A stretch of DNA of 64,000 nt from Trametes villosa (GCA_002964805.2 PUDQ02000003.1:62001-126000), one strand, 5' to 3'; shown: positions 29,213-42,773, counted from the stretch's first letter. A program made the numbers and translations. Notes: a model not told the origin generated them from the sequence alone.

Positions 29213-31153
29213 ATGGACCCCTCAGCCAACTACGATCCCAGCCGCGGCTGGTACTTCAAAGACGGGGCGTGGCATCCGATCCAGATGCCTCCTTCAACTG
29301 TGAGTCCCATCGAAGTTTGATGCAAGCTGTCGATTAACTTCCTCACGCTTATAGGGAACCTTGCCCGATGAACAGGCGACCTCAAGCTCTCGCGGCGCGC
29401 AGCCTTCGGCTCCATACGGCAACTTCCCCCCTGCTGGCGGGTTTCCCCCCGGGCTCCCCCCTCCCCTTGGGCTGGCCCCTCCCCCCGGGCTTCCCCCTCC
29501 CCCCAGACTCCCTCCTCCCCCCGGACTCCCCCCTCCCACTCCTCCCCCCACCCAGGCTCTGGCCCCGGGCGACAACTCTCACGCCTGGGCTGCATTCAGC
29601 GCGCGCCATCGGCTCGATCTCGATTCGGACTCCCAAGAGGACTAACCGGGATTCCCCACCCCGACCACGTCCTCCACTCGGCGGCCGGTCCCTGCAGCAC
29701 CCCCCAAGCCCGACAAGGGCAAGCGGCGGGCCGACCACGACAACACCAACACGCCCGACCCGAAACGCGTGAAGGGGCCGAAGCCGGCCACGAAGGCCTC
29801 GGTTCCGACTCCCCGTCCCAAGGGGAAGCAGCCGGCTAAGGGACAGCCTGCGCGCCCGGCGGTGGCGGAGTCCTCGAAAGCCGCGGGCCGCCAGCTGGGG
29901 TCTTCCAACTACACCGACAACGACCTCGAGGCTCTCCTCGACATTGTCGAGCAGACGCTCCCGATCGGCGGCGTCATGTGGGAACGCGTGACCCGGGAGT
30001 TCAACGAGTGGGCTGCGGACAACGGCCGTCCGTCGCGCACGAACAAGCTGCTCAAGACGAAGTTCGAGGCGGTCAGTTCTTTTTTTTTTTCACGTGTGCG
30101 CATTCTCTAACAAGTGCCGTTTTGTAGCTCGTACGCACTCCGAAACCCACCGGCAGTGCGAGCATTCCGTCGGCAGTGCAGCGCGCCTACGAGATCGAAG
30201 AGCTCATCAACGAGAAGGTCCACCTGCGCACGCTCGATGATGGGGAAATCGCCGATGGCGAAGACCCGGAGGGAGCCGCAGGCGACTCGGACGTCGAGGT
30301 GCTCGAGGGGCCCCCTCCCAAGAAGGCAGCCTCTGGGAGTGCGGCTGCACGGCCCGTCCTGCGGGGGGTTCGCGAGCAGGTGCCGTCTACGGGCGCGCCG
30401 AATGCCTCCGCGCGTGGGGCGACTCGACGCGCGCAGACTAATGACTTTATGTCGGCGGTCTCCGCGTCTCTCAACCCAGCCCTTCGGGAGGCCCGCGATG
30501 AGACGCGTTTTGCGCGCTGTCTCGCTCAGGATGATCTCAACCGTCTCACACAGGAGAACCGTGATTTGCGCTCTCGCAACGAGTCGCTGTCGGATCGCCT
30601 GCATGAGCAGTCCACCCAGCTCCAGCAGCAGCTGACTGAGGTTGGCCGTCTGCGGTCCCGTCTTGACATGCTCGAGATGATGCAGTCGTTCATGGGTCGT
30701 CCGCGTCGCAGCCAGCCGCGCGATGATTGGGTCGATGATGACACGGTGTTCCCTTTATCTCGCACATCCCGGCCAGACCGTGTTCGACATTCTCCCCGTT
30801 AATCTGATCGCGACCGTTCCCTTCCACGCTCTCCTTCGCCTCGGCCCTCGTTTATGGATAGTTCTCATTCCCGGAGGGCGCCACCCGTTGATAATTCCTT
30901 TTCTGTGCGCCCACCCTTTTCTCATCATTTTTCTCCGTCACCGTTATATTCTCCTCTGCCCTCCACTCAGGAGGGGAGTAGCCACGCTCCGACTCGTGCA
31001 GAGGACACTCAGTCCTCTGTCACCTCTCTTGGGCAGTTCTCGCTTCCGGTCGGACACGCCTCCGCGCTTGATACCTTGGCAGCTGCGGCATCGAGCTCCC
31101 GTGCGGGTCCGTCTTGGGAGCAGCCTGAACCGGAGGGCACTTGGCCCGAGTAG
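29213..31153 (+). pseudogene. Harbinger accessory protein, Myb/SANT-like, with two in-frame stops
   Basis: Exons 29213-29299, 29355-30071 and 30128-31153 join in frame. The frame is broken by TAA at 29643-29645 and at 30800-30802, with sensible sequence on both sides. The product starts MDPSANYDPSRGWYFKDG, has a Gly/Leu/Pro repeat, then the Myb/SANT-like domain (NYTDNDLEALLDIVEQTLP, WERVTREFNEWA, RTNKLLKTKFEA), which in this class binds element ends and helps import the transposase. A coiled coil (DLNRLTQENRDLRSRNE, STQLQQQLTEVGRLRSRL) and a Ser/Pro-rich tail follow. Translation starting at 29769 could still give the Myb and coiled-coil part, so a partial function is possible. Confidence 0.72.
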
Positions 31154-31252
31154 GTAGCCGCCCTTGTCCCGCATATTTCATGTTCTCGTACTTCCTCATA
31201 GCTGGTTCTACTGTCTAGATGGGTGTTTGAGATGTCCAACAAATAACATTCT

Positions 31253-32591
31253 TTATTGCTCTACAACGAGATGAAAACGCGCCACCCGGTCTCGTCTTCG
31301 CAGCTCCCCAAAAATCACGTTCTCAAAATCCTCCCAAATATCCGCATCCTCCGCTTCCTCCCAGTACCGCATATACACCGTCCGGATCTCGTTAATGCCA
31401 ACGAGTTCCGCGCGCAGGTTGGATGAGCGAACACAGACCTCGAGAAGCTTGCCTCGCCCAATAGGGTCATTGACATCAAGCGGTATGCGAAGTCGTCCAA
31501 AGCCGGCACGTAGCTGGCGCATCCCCCACTCCGCTGTTTGACGATAGGACAAGAGCTGCCGGTTGCGGGCCATGAGCGCAGCTTGCTCGATGGGGTCTGC
31601 CGGCACACGGGAACCGGCCTTCAGTGGCGCTTGGATGCGGCCTGCGATGGCGTTCGTACCACGAGGGAAGGCTGTGTCGGCCACGAGATAGTAGCCCGGT
31701 GGGGTCTTGTGGAGAAGCTTGTCGTATAGAGGCCGTGCGATTTTGGCGTCGTGCCAGCTCCCAGGCGCGTTGAGAACGCAGCCTTTTATCATTCCTGTGG
31801 TGATTGTCAGCTGTTATGCAGCAGGATGGTAGCCAGGTACACGCACCGCGAGGCGAAAAGACGAGGACACAGCTTGTATAATGGCCGTGAAGCCAGCCAT
31901 TATATGAAGCGTTCTCGAGATTGACATCGTCCGAAGTCGCCATCAAGAGGTTGAGGCCGTCGATGCTTCCCTTTGCGCCGGTGAGCAACGGATGGCGGGC
32001 CAGGATCAGCTCGTTGTCTTGAGCACACTCCTCTTCAGATGACCACCACCGGATCGTCGACTCGGGGAGCTGGCGTAAGACTGTAAGGAGAAGCTTGAGG
32101 GCGAACGTGCGATAGCGAGTAACCGTCGACGGGATGAGCGCGAAGATTTGCTGGAGGGCAGTGTCGGACATGGCAGAGGTAAGATAATGATAGACGAGGC
32201 CTAGGGCCCCCTCCGCATCGAGTGAGCGACCTCCCAGGCGAGGGACACCGTTGGGATCTGTGTCCGTTCGGGGAATCGCGGTCGTGTTCCACCCATCGCG
32301 AAATCCATTGTCGAGAATGTACTCGAACGCTGCGCAGTTGATGCCCATTGTGGTGATATAGGCCCGGTCGTCGCGGCTGTTGTACAGAACCTGCCATGGG
32401 GTGTCGCGCCGGGGATGAGGGAGGAGCTGCGGCCTTCTGAGGTACCGCCTGCGGGGAAGGCGGGCCTCTGCGTGCTGCATTCGAGCTTCTTCTGCACCGG
32501 CTATGGTGACAGCTGCAGCGAGGAGGCCGAGTTCGTTTAGCTCCTCCTCCTCCTCAGATGAGCCACCAGAGTCGGCATCGAGTAGAGGCAT
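31253..32591 (-). CDS. PIF/Harbinger DDE transposase
   Basis: Two exons, 32591-31847 and 31794-31253, around a 52-nt intron (GTGCGT..CCACAG), give 428 aa. The N terminus is acidic (DADSGGSSEEEEE). The DDE_4-type nuclease core shows the first Asp in GSIDGLNL, NAPGSWHDAKIARPLY between, the second Asp in YYLVADTAFPRG, and the Glu in TAEWGMRQLRAGFGRLRIPL. Length and spacing fit the family. No stop or shift is seen. The protein cuts and joins the element ends, usually with the Myb-like partner encoded on the other strand, which is damaged here; movement would then depend on a partner from another copy. Confidence 0.9.
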
Positions 32592-32737
32592 GGCGGTAAG
32601 CTGAGAACGGGTAGGGCTGGCCCGCGGAACGCGTCTGCGGCACTCGACTCGATCGCGTCGAAGGGCTTACGGATACGGACTTATCAGTTCTAAATAATTA
32701 CAAACTCCGACTGATCGATTTAGAACCGCCGAAAAGC

Positions 32738-32763
32738 CGTAGATCCTTACGGAAAGTCATCCA
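32738..32763 (-). repeat. Right inverted repeat of the Harbinger element
   Basis: Reverse complement of the left end apart from a one-base insertion after GTAAGG. Its outer flank is CTATGG. Confidence 0.8.
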
Positions 32764-34764
32764 CTATGGGCGACTATCGCCCTCTTGACCGCGGAGACGT
32801 CTTGAGTTGGGTTTCCTCCGCATATCCACTAGCGGATCCGGGATGCCGAGGACGTGTTGAGGTACTGGCAGCAACGCGAAAGTGAGGTGCTTCGCCAGCG
32901 TCTCGGTGGGCGATCGATGTATGAGTTCCCGACGTTTTACAGAAAGGGAATTGTGCTGTCAGGCGCTGCCTCAGAGAAGACGCCGGATGGGTGCTCACTC
33001 GATTGCGGAAACAGCGTCTGCGCGAACGAGCTTTGTATCGACCTCGTGCGCGCACCCTCCGGGATACGCGCCGCGCTGTGGCTGGTCGCGTTCTTGTCCA
33101 CCAGGGGTGCCAACACCTTCAGCTACGGAGACAGTCCAATTTGTTCTCCAACGTAGTCGCGCCGCGTCGATTGTGCGGATTGCCAGAGAGCGCTGTCCCG
33201 CGAGCGCTGTCTACCGCTGGCGCCTTAAGTCACGGCATGAGAGCAGCGCGAGGATGTCTAGCACGAGGGACGAAGAGACAACGAGAGCCGGAAGATCCGC
33301 GCGGTTTGGTTGATGAATACGTTGATGCATGCCGCACGCGCAGCCACCTCCCTGCTTCAGGGGAGCCGTTCGCGAGGTTAAGCCGACTAATGCGTACGAT
33401 CACACTAAGTCCGTATATCCGAACATCTGGTAATGCTGGAGAAATCGTGAACAACGGCCATCGCACGTCGGCGATACGGCGTATTTTGCGCAGTAGTCGT
33501 GGCCATCCAAGGAAATAGCGCCCTTCAACGAGAATCGTAAGTCTTCCGAGCACGCACGAGAGCATGTACATCATACCGCTATGATTTACATCGTCGGGGA
33601 GAAGCGTACGGTACTGCAAAGACGTGGCGCCGAGTGCGTTTGAGAACGACAAGCCGGATATGTGCTGGCCATGCGATCGTATCAGCCTTGACGGATGGTG
33701 GCTCTCGAGAGCAAAGGCGACAGGATCCGAGGGAGTAGAGAGAGAGAGACTGGTGGTCGACGGGCATGCCTATGGTTGGCCGCGTCGTATGTGGGTAGGG
33801 TATACGGCTGAGTCGAGGTTCGTGAACGGATGCAGCAGCACGGCGAGCTGTCTCGCCGTGCCTGTAGAAGCGCATTCAGATCAGACGAGAATGAGATTCA
33901 CCAGAGGTTCAGCTTACCAAACACACGATATATGCGTGAATACCCCTTCGCAGCGCGGCGAGCGTGCATGGACGTCTGCGATGCGTTGTACGGATGGCCG
34001 CCACCTCCGCCGAGATTGCTCGCGCCGAACATGTCGGGAAGGCTGTGCAGCAGAGACGATGTGCGGCAATGCAAACCGACGTTCTCTCCTGGCCGCAGCC
34101 GCTGCTCGACGCCTGACAAGTATGGCGTTGAGATGACGGCCCGGGGGTGCGAGTGGGAACACGGTGAGCCGCGCTGCTTGTGTCCGTCGGAGGGGGACCC
34201 GGAGAAGGGGGATATAGCATATACATCTGGGATGGCGAGACGAGAACGACAAGCACTGAAGAGGCTTGGTCCGCGACCCGCATGACCCGGCCACTGCGAA
34301 GCAGACCGGGGGCGAATGCACTCACCATGCAACACCCATTCCGTTGACCATACTCCCGGACTTCGTCCAGCCCGCGCCCAATACACCGCCTTGGCTCGTG
34401 AGCCGGAGGGCGGAATGGAGGACGTCTTCGAGTCGGAGGACCATACGGATACCGCGGCAGACGTGGCGACAAGAGACTCTAAGAGGCGGGGTACGTCCGG
34501 CACACCCGCTCATGAGTCATCTTCCTCTCCTCATACGTCGAGGGATCCTATCCTCCGCGTAATTGCGAGATATTTGAGTGGGGTAGACTGCTCTGCTGGC
34601 CAGGATACGGTGTGGGCGTCAGCGTCCATCTGACGACACGGGAGATCGAGTGGAGACGTACGGAATGACCGCATCCAGAGATACACACAGTGGGAGACTC
34701 CAGAAGCGTTTTGCGCATCGGGTAATACATTCCGCCTGGAGAGAGGCAGCGACGCGGAGGCTCT

Positions 34765-34880
34765 GGCAGTGGAGAAGGCAAGCCGCAACGACGGCCGCCA
34801 GCGGTCGCAGGCGCAGAGGCCGCGTGGCGCGGGAGAAGCGCGGTCACGTGATCGCGTTCCCAGGCTCTTCCCGCCGCCTT
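34765..34880 (+). repeat. Dispersed repeat with CACGTG core, copy 1
   Basis: Shares GGCGCGGGAGAAGCGCGGTC, then ACGTG and GTTCCCAGGCTCTT, with 44,850-44,960. The centre GGGAGAAGC.CGGTCACGTG also occurs in the Gypsy LTRs at 56.4 and 59.2 kb. It may be a decayed solo LTR of a related family; ends could not be fixed. Confidence 0.5.
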
Positions 34881-36549
34881 ACACCCGCGCCCGCGCCGGC
34901 CCCTTCCGCCTTCCCCGCTCGGGACCAGCTACGCGGCGCTCCAGCTGTGGGGTTTGAGCAGACACCTTGTGATACGTTTTGAGAATATGTGACTGCGATA
35001 TTCTTCGTTCAACAAACCAAGCGGCCTGGATGCAATCCGGTCCACCGTGCCGTGCAGCGCCTTGCCTGCAGGCACTACAGACGCTCGGGCGTAACTCGCG
35101 GTCAAATGTTGAAGTGGACGACAGCTGAGTTCTGCCGACGCGAGCTTTCAGGATAGTTTACGCAGGAGGATGAGTGTTTCCCCTAGATGAAGAGCGTCAC
35201 CGGAACTCACTAAGCAGCCGGGCGCGCAACGCAGAAAGTCAGGCCATTGACCCAGGACAGTGTCCCCGTACCCGAGCGCGGTACTGGGTTGCTTGTACGT
35301 GGCAGGGCACCCTCGTTATGGTACGCGTATCAAACCAGTGCGGTGAGGTCGACGAGGCGTAGGTCCAAGGAACGAGCCCGCTAGAGACGTCATAAGAAAC
35401 GGCTAGGTGTCGTATGCGGGAGAAGAGCGGGACATACGCACCTGGGATCCTCTCTTCGCCGTACGTCAAAGTACTAAAGGGTATGGATACTACTGCGGAC
35501 GCCCTCGGACTGGCATTTTAAGTCATCGTCAGTTAATGGTGAATTATCGCGTCCCAAGGCTTCTGCGCACCGTAGAACCGTAATACGCAACGATAGCTCA
35601 GATCTCAGAGCGTATCATAGGGAAACTCCGAGGCTCGTCGTGCTCGGGCCTCCTGGTACCCGGAGTGTCCGTTAGCGGCTCGAGGAGCCGGCGAATGGAA
35701 CGAGGTATACAAGACACCTGGGTCGCGTAATCCCGTCCCCTGCTCTGTATTAGTTGAATATTTTCAGTGTGGAAGCGCATATAGCTCTGCGGGACTCACA
35801 AAGGAAGCCAGGGGTTACCGCATTGTTGTGCGGACGAGTTTTGTGGGCTAACGCTCAGTGCAACCAAAAATCTACAGCTCGGCAGTGGCACACGCATCGA
35901 GAGGTGAATAACCGGGCGCCGAGCAACTGAGAGAACGTCGCAGCACCTGTAAATCGTCAGGGACATGAGTTGTGGCAATGTACGTATTAATGCTTACATT
36001 GAGCAGGGCCTGCTAAGATTACACAGTCTGGCGAGTGTTGCGGGCTGGGCTTCAAAGAGGCAAGCTGCGGAGCGGCGCGCGCTGGCGGATATCGAGCAGT
36101 TCGTGATTGTCCAAGCTCACTGTTCTCAGCCGCCGGCGTCCGCGCGTGTGGAGGAAAGCACAACGCTCTCAGCGTGCTGTTGCCGTGTGCCAACACGCCC
36201 GACGACGAGCGGGCATGGACTGCTTTCCCCGATGGCGAGTCTGTACTCGCGCTACACGCGATACAGCTAAAATGCTGGATACGGTAAGCAAAATATCGAT
36301 AGAGGATGGAGGAGGTGAGGTTTATGTCTGGAAAAGCCACTTACCGCAAACGGGTTGAGCGATCCTTGCGGAGGTTTGAAATTTGAGGATCGAGGATGGG
36401 TGTACATGACGGTAGTCGCCCACTGCGCACTCGTACGCGTACGTTCTTCGTCTTATATTCATCTGTCATGGTGAGTATTGTGCCACAAGATAGGTTGCAC
36501 ATATACTCACTGCTTTTTCCAGCTGCATGGCCATGCACACTTCAGACGT

Positions 36550-37090
36550 CCAGGGGTGTTGGCGTGAAGGCGCGGGAGCCATCGCCTGGAGAACATCATG
36601 GCGTTGGCCTGGACTTTTTAACTGTTGCCGGCGTGAACGTTTGAACCCTTGAATAACGGACAGCCGAGCCCAGCGCACCATGCATTCCGTCCGACGTGGT
36701 TTTCTGAGCCTGCAGAGACAGTGTAAGCCTGTGGAAGGGGAGCGTGCAGGAGACGACACGGAACGGGCGAGAAAGCCGTGTATTAGGTCAAGCGCCGGAG
36801 TCTGGGCAGCAAAGACCATGACGTCACCAGCGCTAGCTGGCGACACGCGCCTCGTCCTCCGCCTTCGCCTTCAGCCTCTCGCTCACATCTCAGCTACGGC
36901 GACGTGATCCTCCCGTGCAGCGCGGGTCGGGTCCATCTTCCTCTCTTTACCTTATACTGCGCTGCTACCACTCTTTCGCTGCTTGTCCTACAGCGCGCTT
37001 CTTCTCAGTTCTCAGTGCCTCGGGCTTCCCTCTACGACGCCTCGCGGCCGCCATCAACTCTTGGGAACACTTCCGCCACCCATAGTGCGC
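36550..37090 (+). repeat. Dispersed repeat with TGACGTCA, copy A
   Basis: Diverged copy of a sequence also seen at about 46,600-47,045 and 55,560-56,088. Shared landmarks in order: GTCTGG, ATGACGTCA, AGCGCT, GCGAC.CGC, a CTCTCGCTC pyrimidine tract and a short final block near CAACTCT..GAACA. Copies A and C also share GTTGGCG/ATTGGCG..GCCATC and TGTTGC.GG further upstream. Confidence 0.45.
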
Positions 37091-40000
37091 TGTATCCGAC
37101 AGGTTAGCACCTCTCCAGCTTTGCGATGTTTCATTGCGCTGTTGTGGTTAGTGAATGTACATGAGCTGGTTCCTCATGTTCTACCTTGCGCCTCGGCGTT
37201 GCCCCTCAACGCTCTTACCCTCTCGCGTACTCGTCCGCCATGTATCGGTCTCGCGCTCTTGATGTTCGCATTTCCGTGCATATAGACTCAAAGTGACTGG
37301 CGGTCTGAACATTGAGAGCTGATTCGAGCTTCTTCATAGCACCGTACCGCAGAACTGTCGCCGACGGGCCGCCCCATGACGATGATACTACCGGCCAGTC
37401 TTCGCAGCTTCTCGCACCGAATGGGTTTACGGCAAAAGTCCCATCCTCGGCTAGGCCGTGGCACCTGCCCAAAGGATACCTCTGCCGGAGAGATGCATAG
37501 CGAGAAGCGGTTGAATATTCAATACGGCACGTTTTCTCATCCCATAATGCTGCTGCTCTACCAAGTTCCAGGCCGGGCAGTCCTAAGCACCGTAATCAAA
37601 CGCAGTTGTCTAGTTGTTGTGTGTCGTGCTAAGTCGTATGTTCGCGTTAGGCACGACGGCCGCCAGTGTATCATCAAAGCCGCCTTCGCCAGTTTCTTCG
37701 ACCGCGCTCTATACGGCGTGCAACCCCGCGAAAGACCTAGCGACACTTCTTGCTCCAAGAGCCAGGGCGCGTGCCGAAACAATGTACTACATCTTCTCGC
37801 GGCATGATTGCGGATCGCAAGATGGCGCGGATGTCGAGCCGCGCGCGTGCGCGTTCCCGAGCGTAAGACCGGGTCCGCGAGCGTCCACCCACGGAGTCGC
37901 ACTTGCTCTCTTTCCGACGTCTGGAGTGCAGGGCGTCCGCGCGCGGAGTGCATTCGGGCCCCAGTACGCCTGCGAGGCAGGTCTCAGATCCATCTTTTGG
38001 TACGTCTCTCACCTCGGAGTGTCCGCTTACTCTTTCACCAATCCACAGAAATATTGCCAAGAGACTTCACCCTGGGCTGTTTCCGCTCACTCGTCTCATT
38101 TATCTGCTCTCTGTTCGGCGGAATCTCGACGCAATGATCCGCTTTTTAGCACCACTCGTCCCTGCTCGGCCTCGCCTTCCCGCCATGGATAAATTCATGC
38201 TGTTCTGTACTGCGACGTCCCGCTCATGCTCCACGCCATCGCGCGACATCAAGCTTTCACAAACGAGACTCTCCCCGCGAGGTAGGGCACGCGTGGTTCG
38301 GTGCGTGTCTCTGCTCTCGCATGGACGGCGCGGCTTATGACAATATCCTAACATATCCTTCGGGTACGCTGCTTGGCATCTGCCCGCTCCCCGCAGCGCT
38401 CCACATCGACATAAGTGCGCGAGTACTCCCAGCCGACGCCAGCGTCCGCGGTGAGTGGTCAGCACAGCTACTAGCGGCGCGATGCTGACCCGCCAGAGTG
38501 TTCCACTAGTGGCAGGGTTCTGCGGCCGTTCGCAGGAGAGGCTCCACAATGTTAGTACGCCACACCGTCGTCGCACGTAGCGTCCACTCACGCTCTGTCC
38601 CTTATAATCATGCCGATAATCTGAAAATATGCAGGACGTCGTCGATGTCCGATCTCGTAGCTCGGCGCCCCGGCGTAGAGGGCATCTCTCGACCCGAAGC
38701 CTCCATTACGGTGGGTATTCCTACTTGAAATCGCCGCGCCTTAGTCACATTCTACCTCTTCACCTCCGGTATCGTCCTGACAGGACTTAACACAGACCCT
38801 CCGCGGCGACGACCGATACCCTTACACGCCCTCGGTTTGACATACTCAAAAACATCAGCGCGCTGCGCTAGAAACCTCCGAAATTCCTCACTCTGATCGA
38901 CTCTGCGCACACGCGCGCCTCGCAGCTCTCGAACTCCCAAACCTGCGTGACGGCCAAAGCACATTCGCATGAGCCGGGGGAGGGCTCGCGGGATGATCTC
39001 GTTTGCTCACGCCGGTACCAACGTCGCGATGAGATCTCTTCCCCGCGCACGCCAACCACACCAGGTACTACTCCGTCCATCATCCCGGGATAGGTGCGTA
39101 CTCGTGTAGGACTGCTGCAGCCCAATGCATGACTCGGACGCCTCATGTCGCGGTCTATCCCTCTCAGAGACTACTAAGCCCGCGCCCTTCTTCGTGGCCC
39201 CGATCGACGTTCGTCGACGCTGCGATTCCCGAAGACGGCGCAGGTACGATGCTCCGTATTATGCCCATACATCTGTCGTCCTGATCCTCGAGCCTGAAAC
39301 CGTCCCATTGGGGGTTAAAGACGCTACGCCGACGGCACTCCCGCCCTTCACCGTTTTGAGTAGCGCATCGGTGATGTAACTACGCTTCGACGCAAGCAGT
39401 AATATGGGCCTGTACAACAAGACCTGTATCGTCCAACGCAGGGCGCCAGCGTACGTAGCGTCCGGTATACAATGCAACGTAAAAGCAACGGGAACGTGAA
39501 GACAAGAGGATAGCAGAAGCAAATAAATTCATCGGAGAGCGCAAGATTTGGAGAGGCGTGGATATAGAGAAAGTGGAACGGAGGGGAGTCCGGGAGTGTA
39601 CCTCTCAAGAAGGAGCAAAGACAGACGAAGGTGAGGCGAGAGACAACGTAGGTACGTCTTGTACAATACAAGGAAGCATTGGAGAGTCCGGTAGAACACC
39701 ATAGGGAAGCAGAGACGAAAACGAGGAGATAGACCACATAATGGCGAAAGAGGAGCTGCCGCTCCCAAGCCGAGCCTACCCGGCGCGTCGTGCAGTGCGG
39801 TATTAACAGAGAGGCGACTGCGACCTCGTCCGCCTATTGGCATTGAGACGCCTGCTGATCGGCATGGGCGTAGCTTTCGGGAATTGTTGAGGGCGCGTCG
39901 AGAGACACGCGGCTCCCACCGGAAGAGCCTCGACTCGGGTGTAAGCTTCAGCATGACGGGAGGACAGTGGGACGTCGACGTCCTGGACATGTGAAAGACC

Positions 40001-40229
40001 TGCACCGCAGTTTGAGGTATCGGAAGCAAATGGTACACGCCGAAAAAATCCATCTGGAGTTACGAAGGCGTCTGTAGCGATAGGCTGATAGTGGGAGGGA
40101 AGACTGATTGCGCGCGAGGGAAGGGGGTTGGAGCGGGAGAGCGATCAAGAGCAGGATGGGGGTGCACAGCGCTGCGCCTCGGCGTAGCATGCGACGGCCA
40201 GTAACCAATATCGGGTGAGTAGTGCTCTT

Positions 40230-42773
40230 CTACGAAGGGAGATCTCCGGATGAGGTAGCGCGTACGGTTGGGCCATCGTGTCCCGGGCCCGAAGGGAGTG
40301 TGACAGAACCAAACGGAGATTCTTCAGTTCGGAAGAGCCCGCTAGGGGAGGCTGTCGCCTTCACATCGTCGACGTCCTCTGCTAAAGTCACCTGTGGAGA
40401 TGCCCTGACCGGTGCAAGCATATGGTTAGAGATATGCGCGCGACCAATCCAGCCGGAACATACTGACTTCTCTCCGGAATCGTTCTTGAGGCGGATAACC
40501 CTCTCCGATAGTGCGCGTCCGAGATGCGGTATCCTTTCCCCCCAGAACCTGTCGTCGTAGTCGTACGGCTTTGCCAGTGTGTGAGCTACGCGCAAGACGT
40601 CTGGAACGAGCTCGTCGTCAATGCAGTGCAACACATGTTCCGAAACGTCCTCGGCAAGTCTCCCCATGACCACCCACACAGCGAATGCGTTCGTAGATGT
40701 CCCGGTGTGCTGCATCCGGTCTCCCGTGATCCATTCGAGCAACGTGCGAGTCAGCTGTGCGAGGACATCCCGCGTGTAGGCGCGGACAGCTTCGAGGTCG
40801 TTGGAGGGAAGTTGCAGCTTCAAGGCTTTGTCGGCGTACGTCAGATATTCGTTGATACACCTGAAGTGAGTGGTGAGATCTGCCTTCGCGTCGTCCGCGG
40901 CTCTGAGCGTTTCGGTGAGGCGGACTTGGTTGTATATTCCCGTGACAGCTTGAAGGTAGAACAATGAGTACACGCGCTCTCTGTGAGCGATTACACTCTC
41001 ACCATGCAACAAGACCTTAAACCTGACCTCTCCAGTGGCACTCGCGCAGCGAAGGAGCTTCCTCCTTCTGCTTGCGAGATCGATTCCGGTCAGAAACCCC
41101 AACGTCTGGTCTCCAGACTCGATCTCCTTCGTGATCAGGGCGTTGATGACTTTCATCGCCCATTCTACTTCGGTCGCCCTCATGCTGGACGGCCAGGAGC
41201 CGAACTCGAAGTACACGCTTAGAGCGGCTTTCTCTTCCTGGGATAAAGCCGAGCGAATACCTGAGACGACTACGCATAAGATGATCTCCAACCACAGAAA
41301 CTGATGCTGACTGTTCAGCCCCAAGGGCGCGAACCCCGAGTCTGACGCTGCACCGAAATGTTTGCGCGCCGACTTGCGCAGTTGACGGAAGTAAGCGATA
41401 ACGTCGTCGGCCCTTCCGTCCACGAGACAGACAGTTGCCGCAGATAGGGCGTCCGGGTGGAGCGTTGCGCTGTATGCTTGAACTAGGATATGTGTGTCCA
41501 GTTGACTCGTATACTCGTGGATGTTCGCCCGTTCCCGGCCCTGCCACGACTGTTTACGGGTTCTCCAGCTCCCCGGCCACTTATCAGGCGGTGAAACGAG
41601 AAGCTGAAGGGCGCAAAGGACTTCGTGAATGGGGTGGAAGGAGGTGGTTGTCGAGGAATACCTCGAAAGTGCGAGGGTAGACGTGAGCACTGTGCAGAGC
41701 CAAGTCCAGCAAGATAGGAGTATATCTGGTGTAGCCGTGATGACGGTGATTGGGACGCAGCTCCAGGAGAATATTGCAACACGTGTGCGGTATAGGAGGT
41801 ATTTTGGATGCCACAGTGAGTAGAGTAGTCGTGCTTGGGGTGTAAGGTAAGAACAGCTCGTCTTGAAAAGCGGCAGGAGGGTGGTAATAATTGTGAAGAG
41901 GCCCAGGAAGCTCACTAGAGCTGATGAGATGGCGGCGACAGCCTTGCTGTGTAGGTTCCACAGGAGGACCAGGATGCCCGTAAGAAAACATGCGAGCGCA
42001 AGCTGCAAAAGCACAGGTATGATTGCAACGATGTTACCCACACCCCACTTTTCAAGATTGTTCAGGCGATGCTGGCGTAGTCGAGCGGCGGCACGCGATG
42101 TTCCTGAGACGCCGCTCGTGTACTCGTTGGACCACTGCCTGGCGGAAATCCCTATCGTGGCAGCGGCAAGGCTGAGAATAAGCCCTGAGAACAAGAGGCC
42201 GTTAAGCCAGATGGCCCAGCGCGGAACAGCGACGGGTATGGCAGAATTGGCGGCAAGGACGGTACCCGGCTGCTGGGTGGAGTTGACGAAGGGCGGGTGT
42301 ATGGAGAAGCTGGCAAGCTGATAGGTTATCTGCTGAAGAATCGCAATGGAGGGGTCCGGCGGTGCAGGGTTGAGGAGCATGTATGTCTGCACGTTGAACG
42401 TCGTGAGGACCGCTGAGAATAGACCAGCCTTGACTTCCTTTATCAGCAACATCTAGGCGGACAGAGGTGCACACGTTACGCACAAAGACGAGGTAGCTGT
42501 CTATCTCTTCCTTCCACCGCTTGATCGTCTCATCGCTATACGTCTGAACCATCTCCGCTGCATTAGACCACGCCTTCTCCTTCTCCTCTAGGGTATACAC
42601 TTTGCCACGCCGCCTGAACAGATCCTAGAGCGCACCGTCAAGTGTCTAACTCAGCAGCCAACACTAGATGGGTATGACATACCTCTATATCTTCCGCCCT
42701 CACATCCTCTGGGCGCGCAAATGGTTGCGTCTCTCTCGGTTTGTCCTCGCCCTCCTTCCGGAAATCAAAGTCT
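40230..42773 (-). CDS. DUF6535 family multi-pass membrane protein
   Basis: Supported exons: up to about 42773-42683, 42624-42484, and 42428-40230, with introns of 58 and 55 nt. The 42429-42483 intron joins SYLVF to AGLFSAVLTTFNVQTYMLL, the signature of DUF6535, a family expanded in mushroom genomes. Four hydrophobic segments follow (GLFSAVL; IWLNGLLFSGLILSLAAATIG; VAIIPVLLQLALACFLTGILVLL; ISSALVSFLGLFTIITTLLPLF), then a long soluble helical C-terminal region of about 540 residues. The N-terminal start is unresolved: the frame before 42773 meets a stop, and a candidate first exon near 42,942 (MSRTSHEASQH) does not join in frame. Function of the family is not established; membrane location is inferred from the hydrophobic segments. 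Looks intact and host-like. Confidence 0.82.

Larger units (their letters stand above)
28850..32763. mobile_element. PIF/Harbinger transposon, 3.9 kb
   Basis: Inverted ends begin TGGATGACTTTCCGTAAGG and continue TCTACGG with a one-base indel between ends (28,850-28,875 and 32,738-32,763). Inside are a DDE transposase (minus) and a Myb/SANT-like gene (plus), the two-gene layout known for PIF/Harbinger. A 3-bp duplication is usual for the class. Here the left flank is TTA and the right TAT with one unmatched C between flank and repeat on each side, so only TA is shared. Confidence 0.82.
32764..40229. other. Gene-poor region with diverged repeats
   Basis: No protein I can support: open frames are short and without conserved motifs. 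It holds a repeat related to 44.85-44.96 kb (see 34,765-34,880) and a copy of a dispersed repeat (36,550-37,090). Confidence 0.5.

Noticed and set aside
29294..29738. Gly/Arg-rich minus-strand frames opposite the Harbinger accessory gene
   Set aside because: They are shadows of the CTCCCCCCGG repeat encoding the Gly/Leu/Pro stretch.
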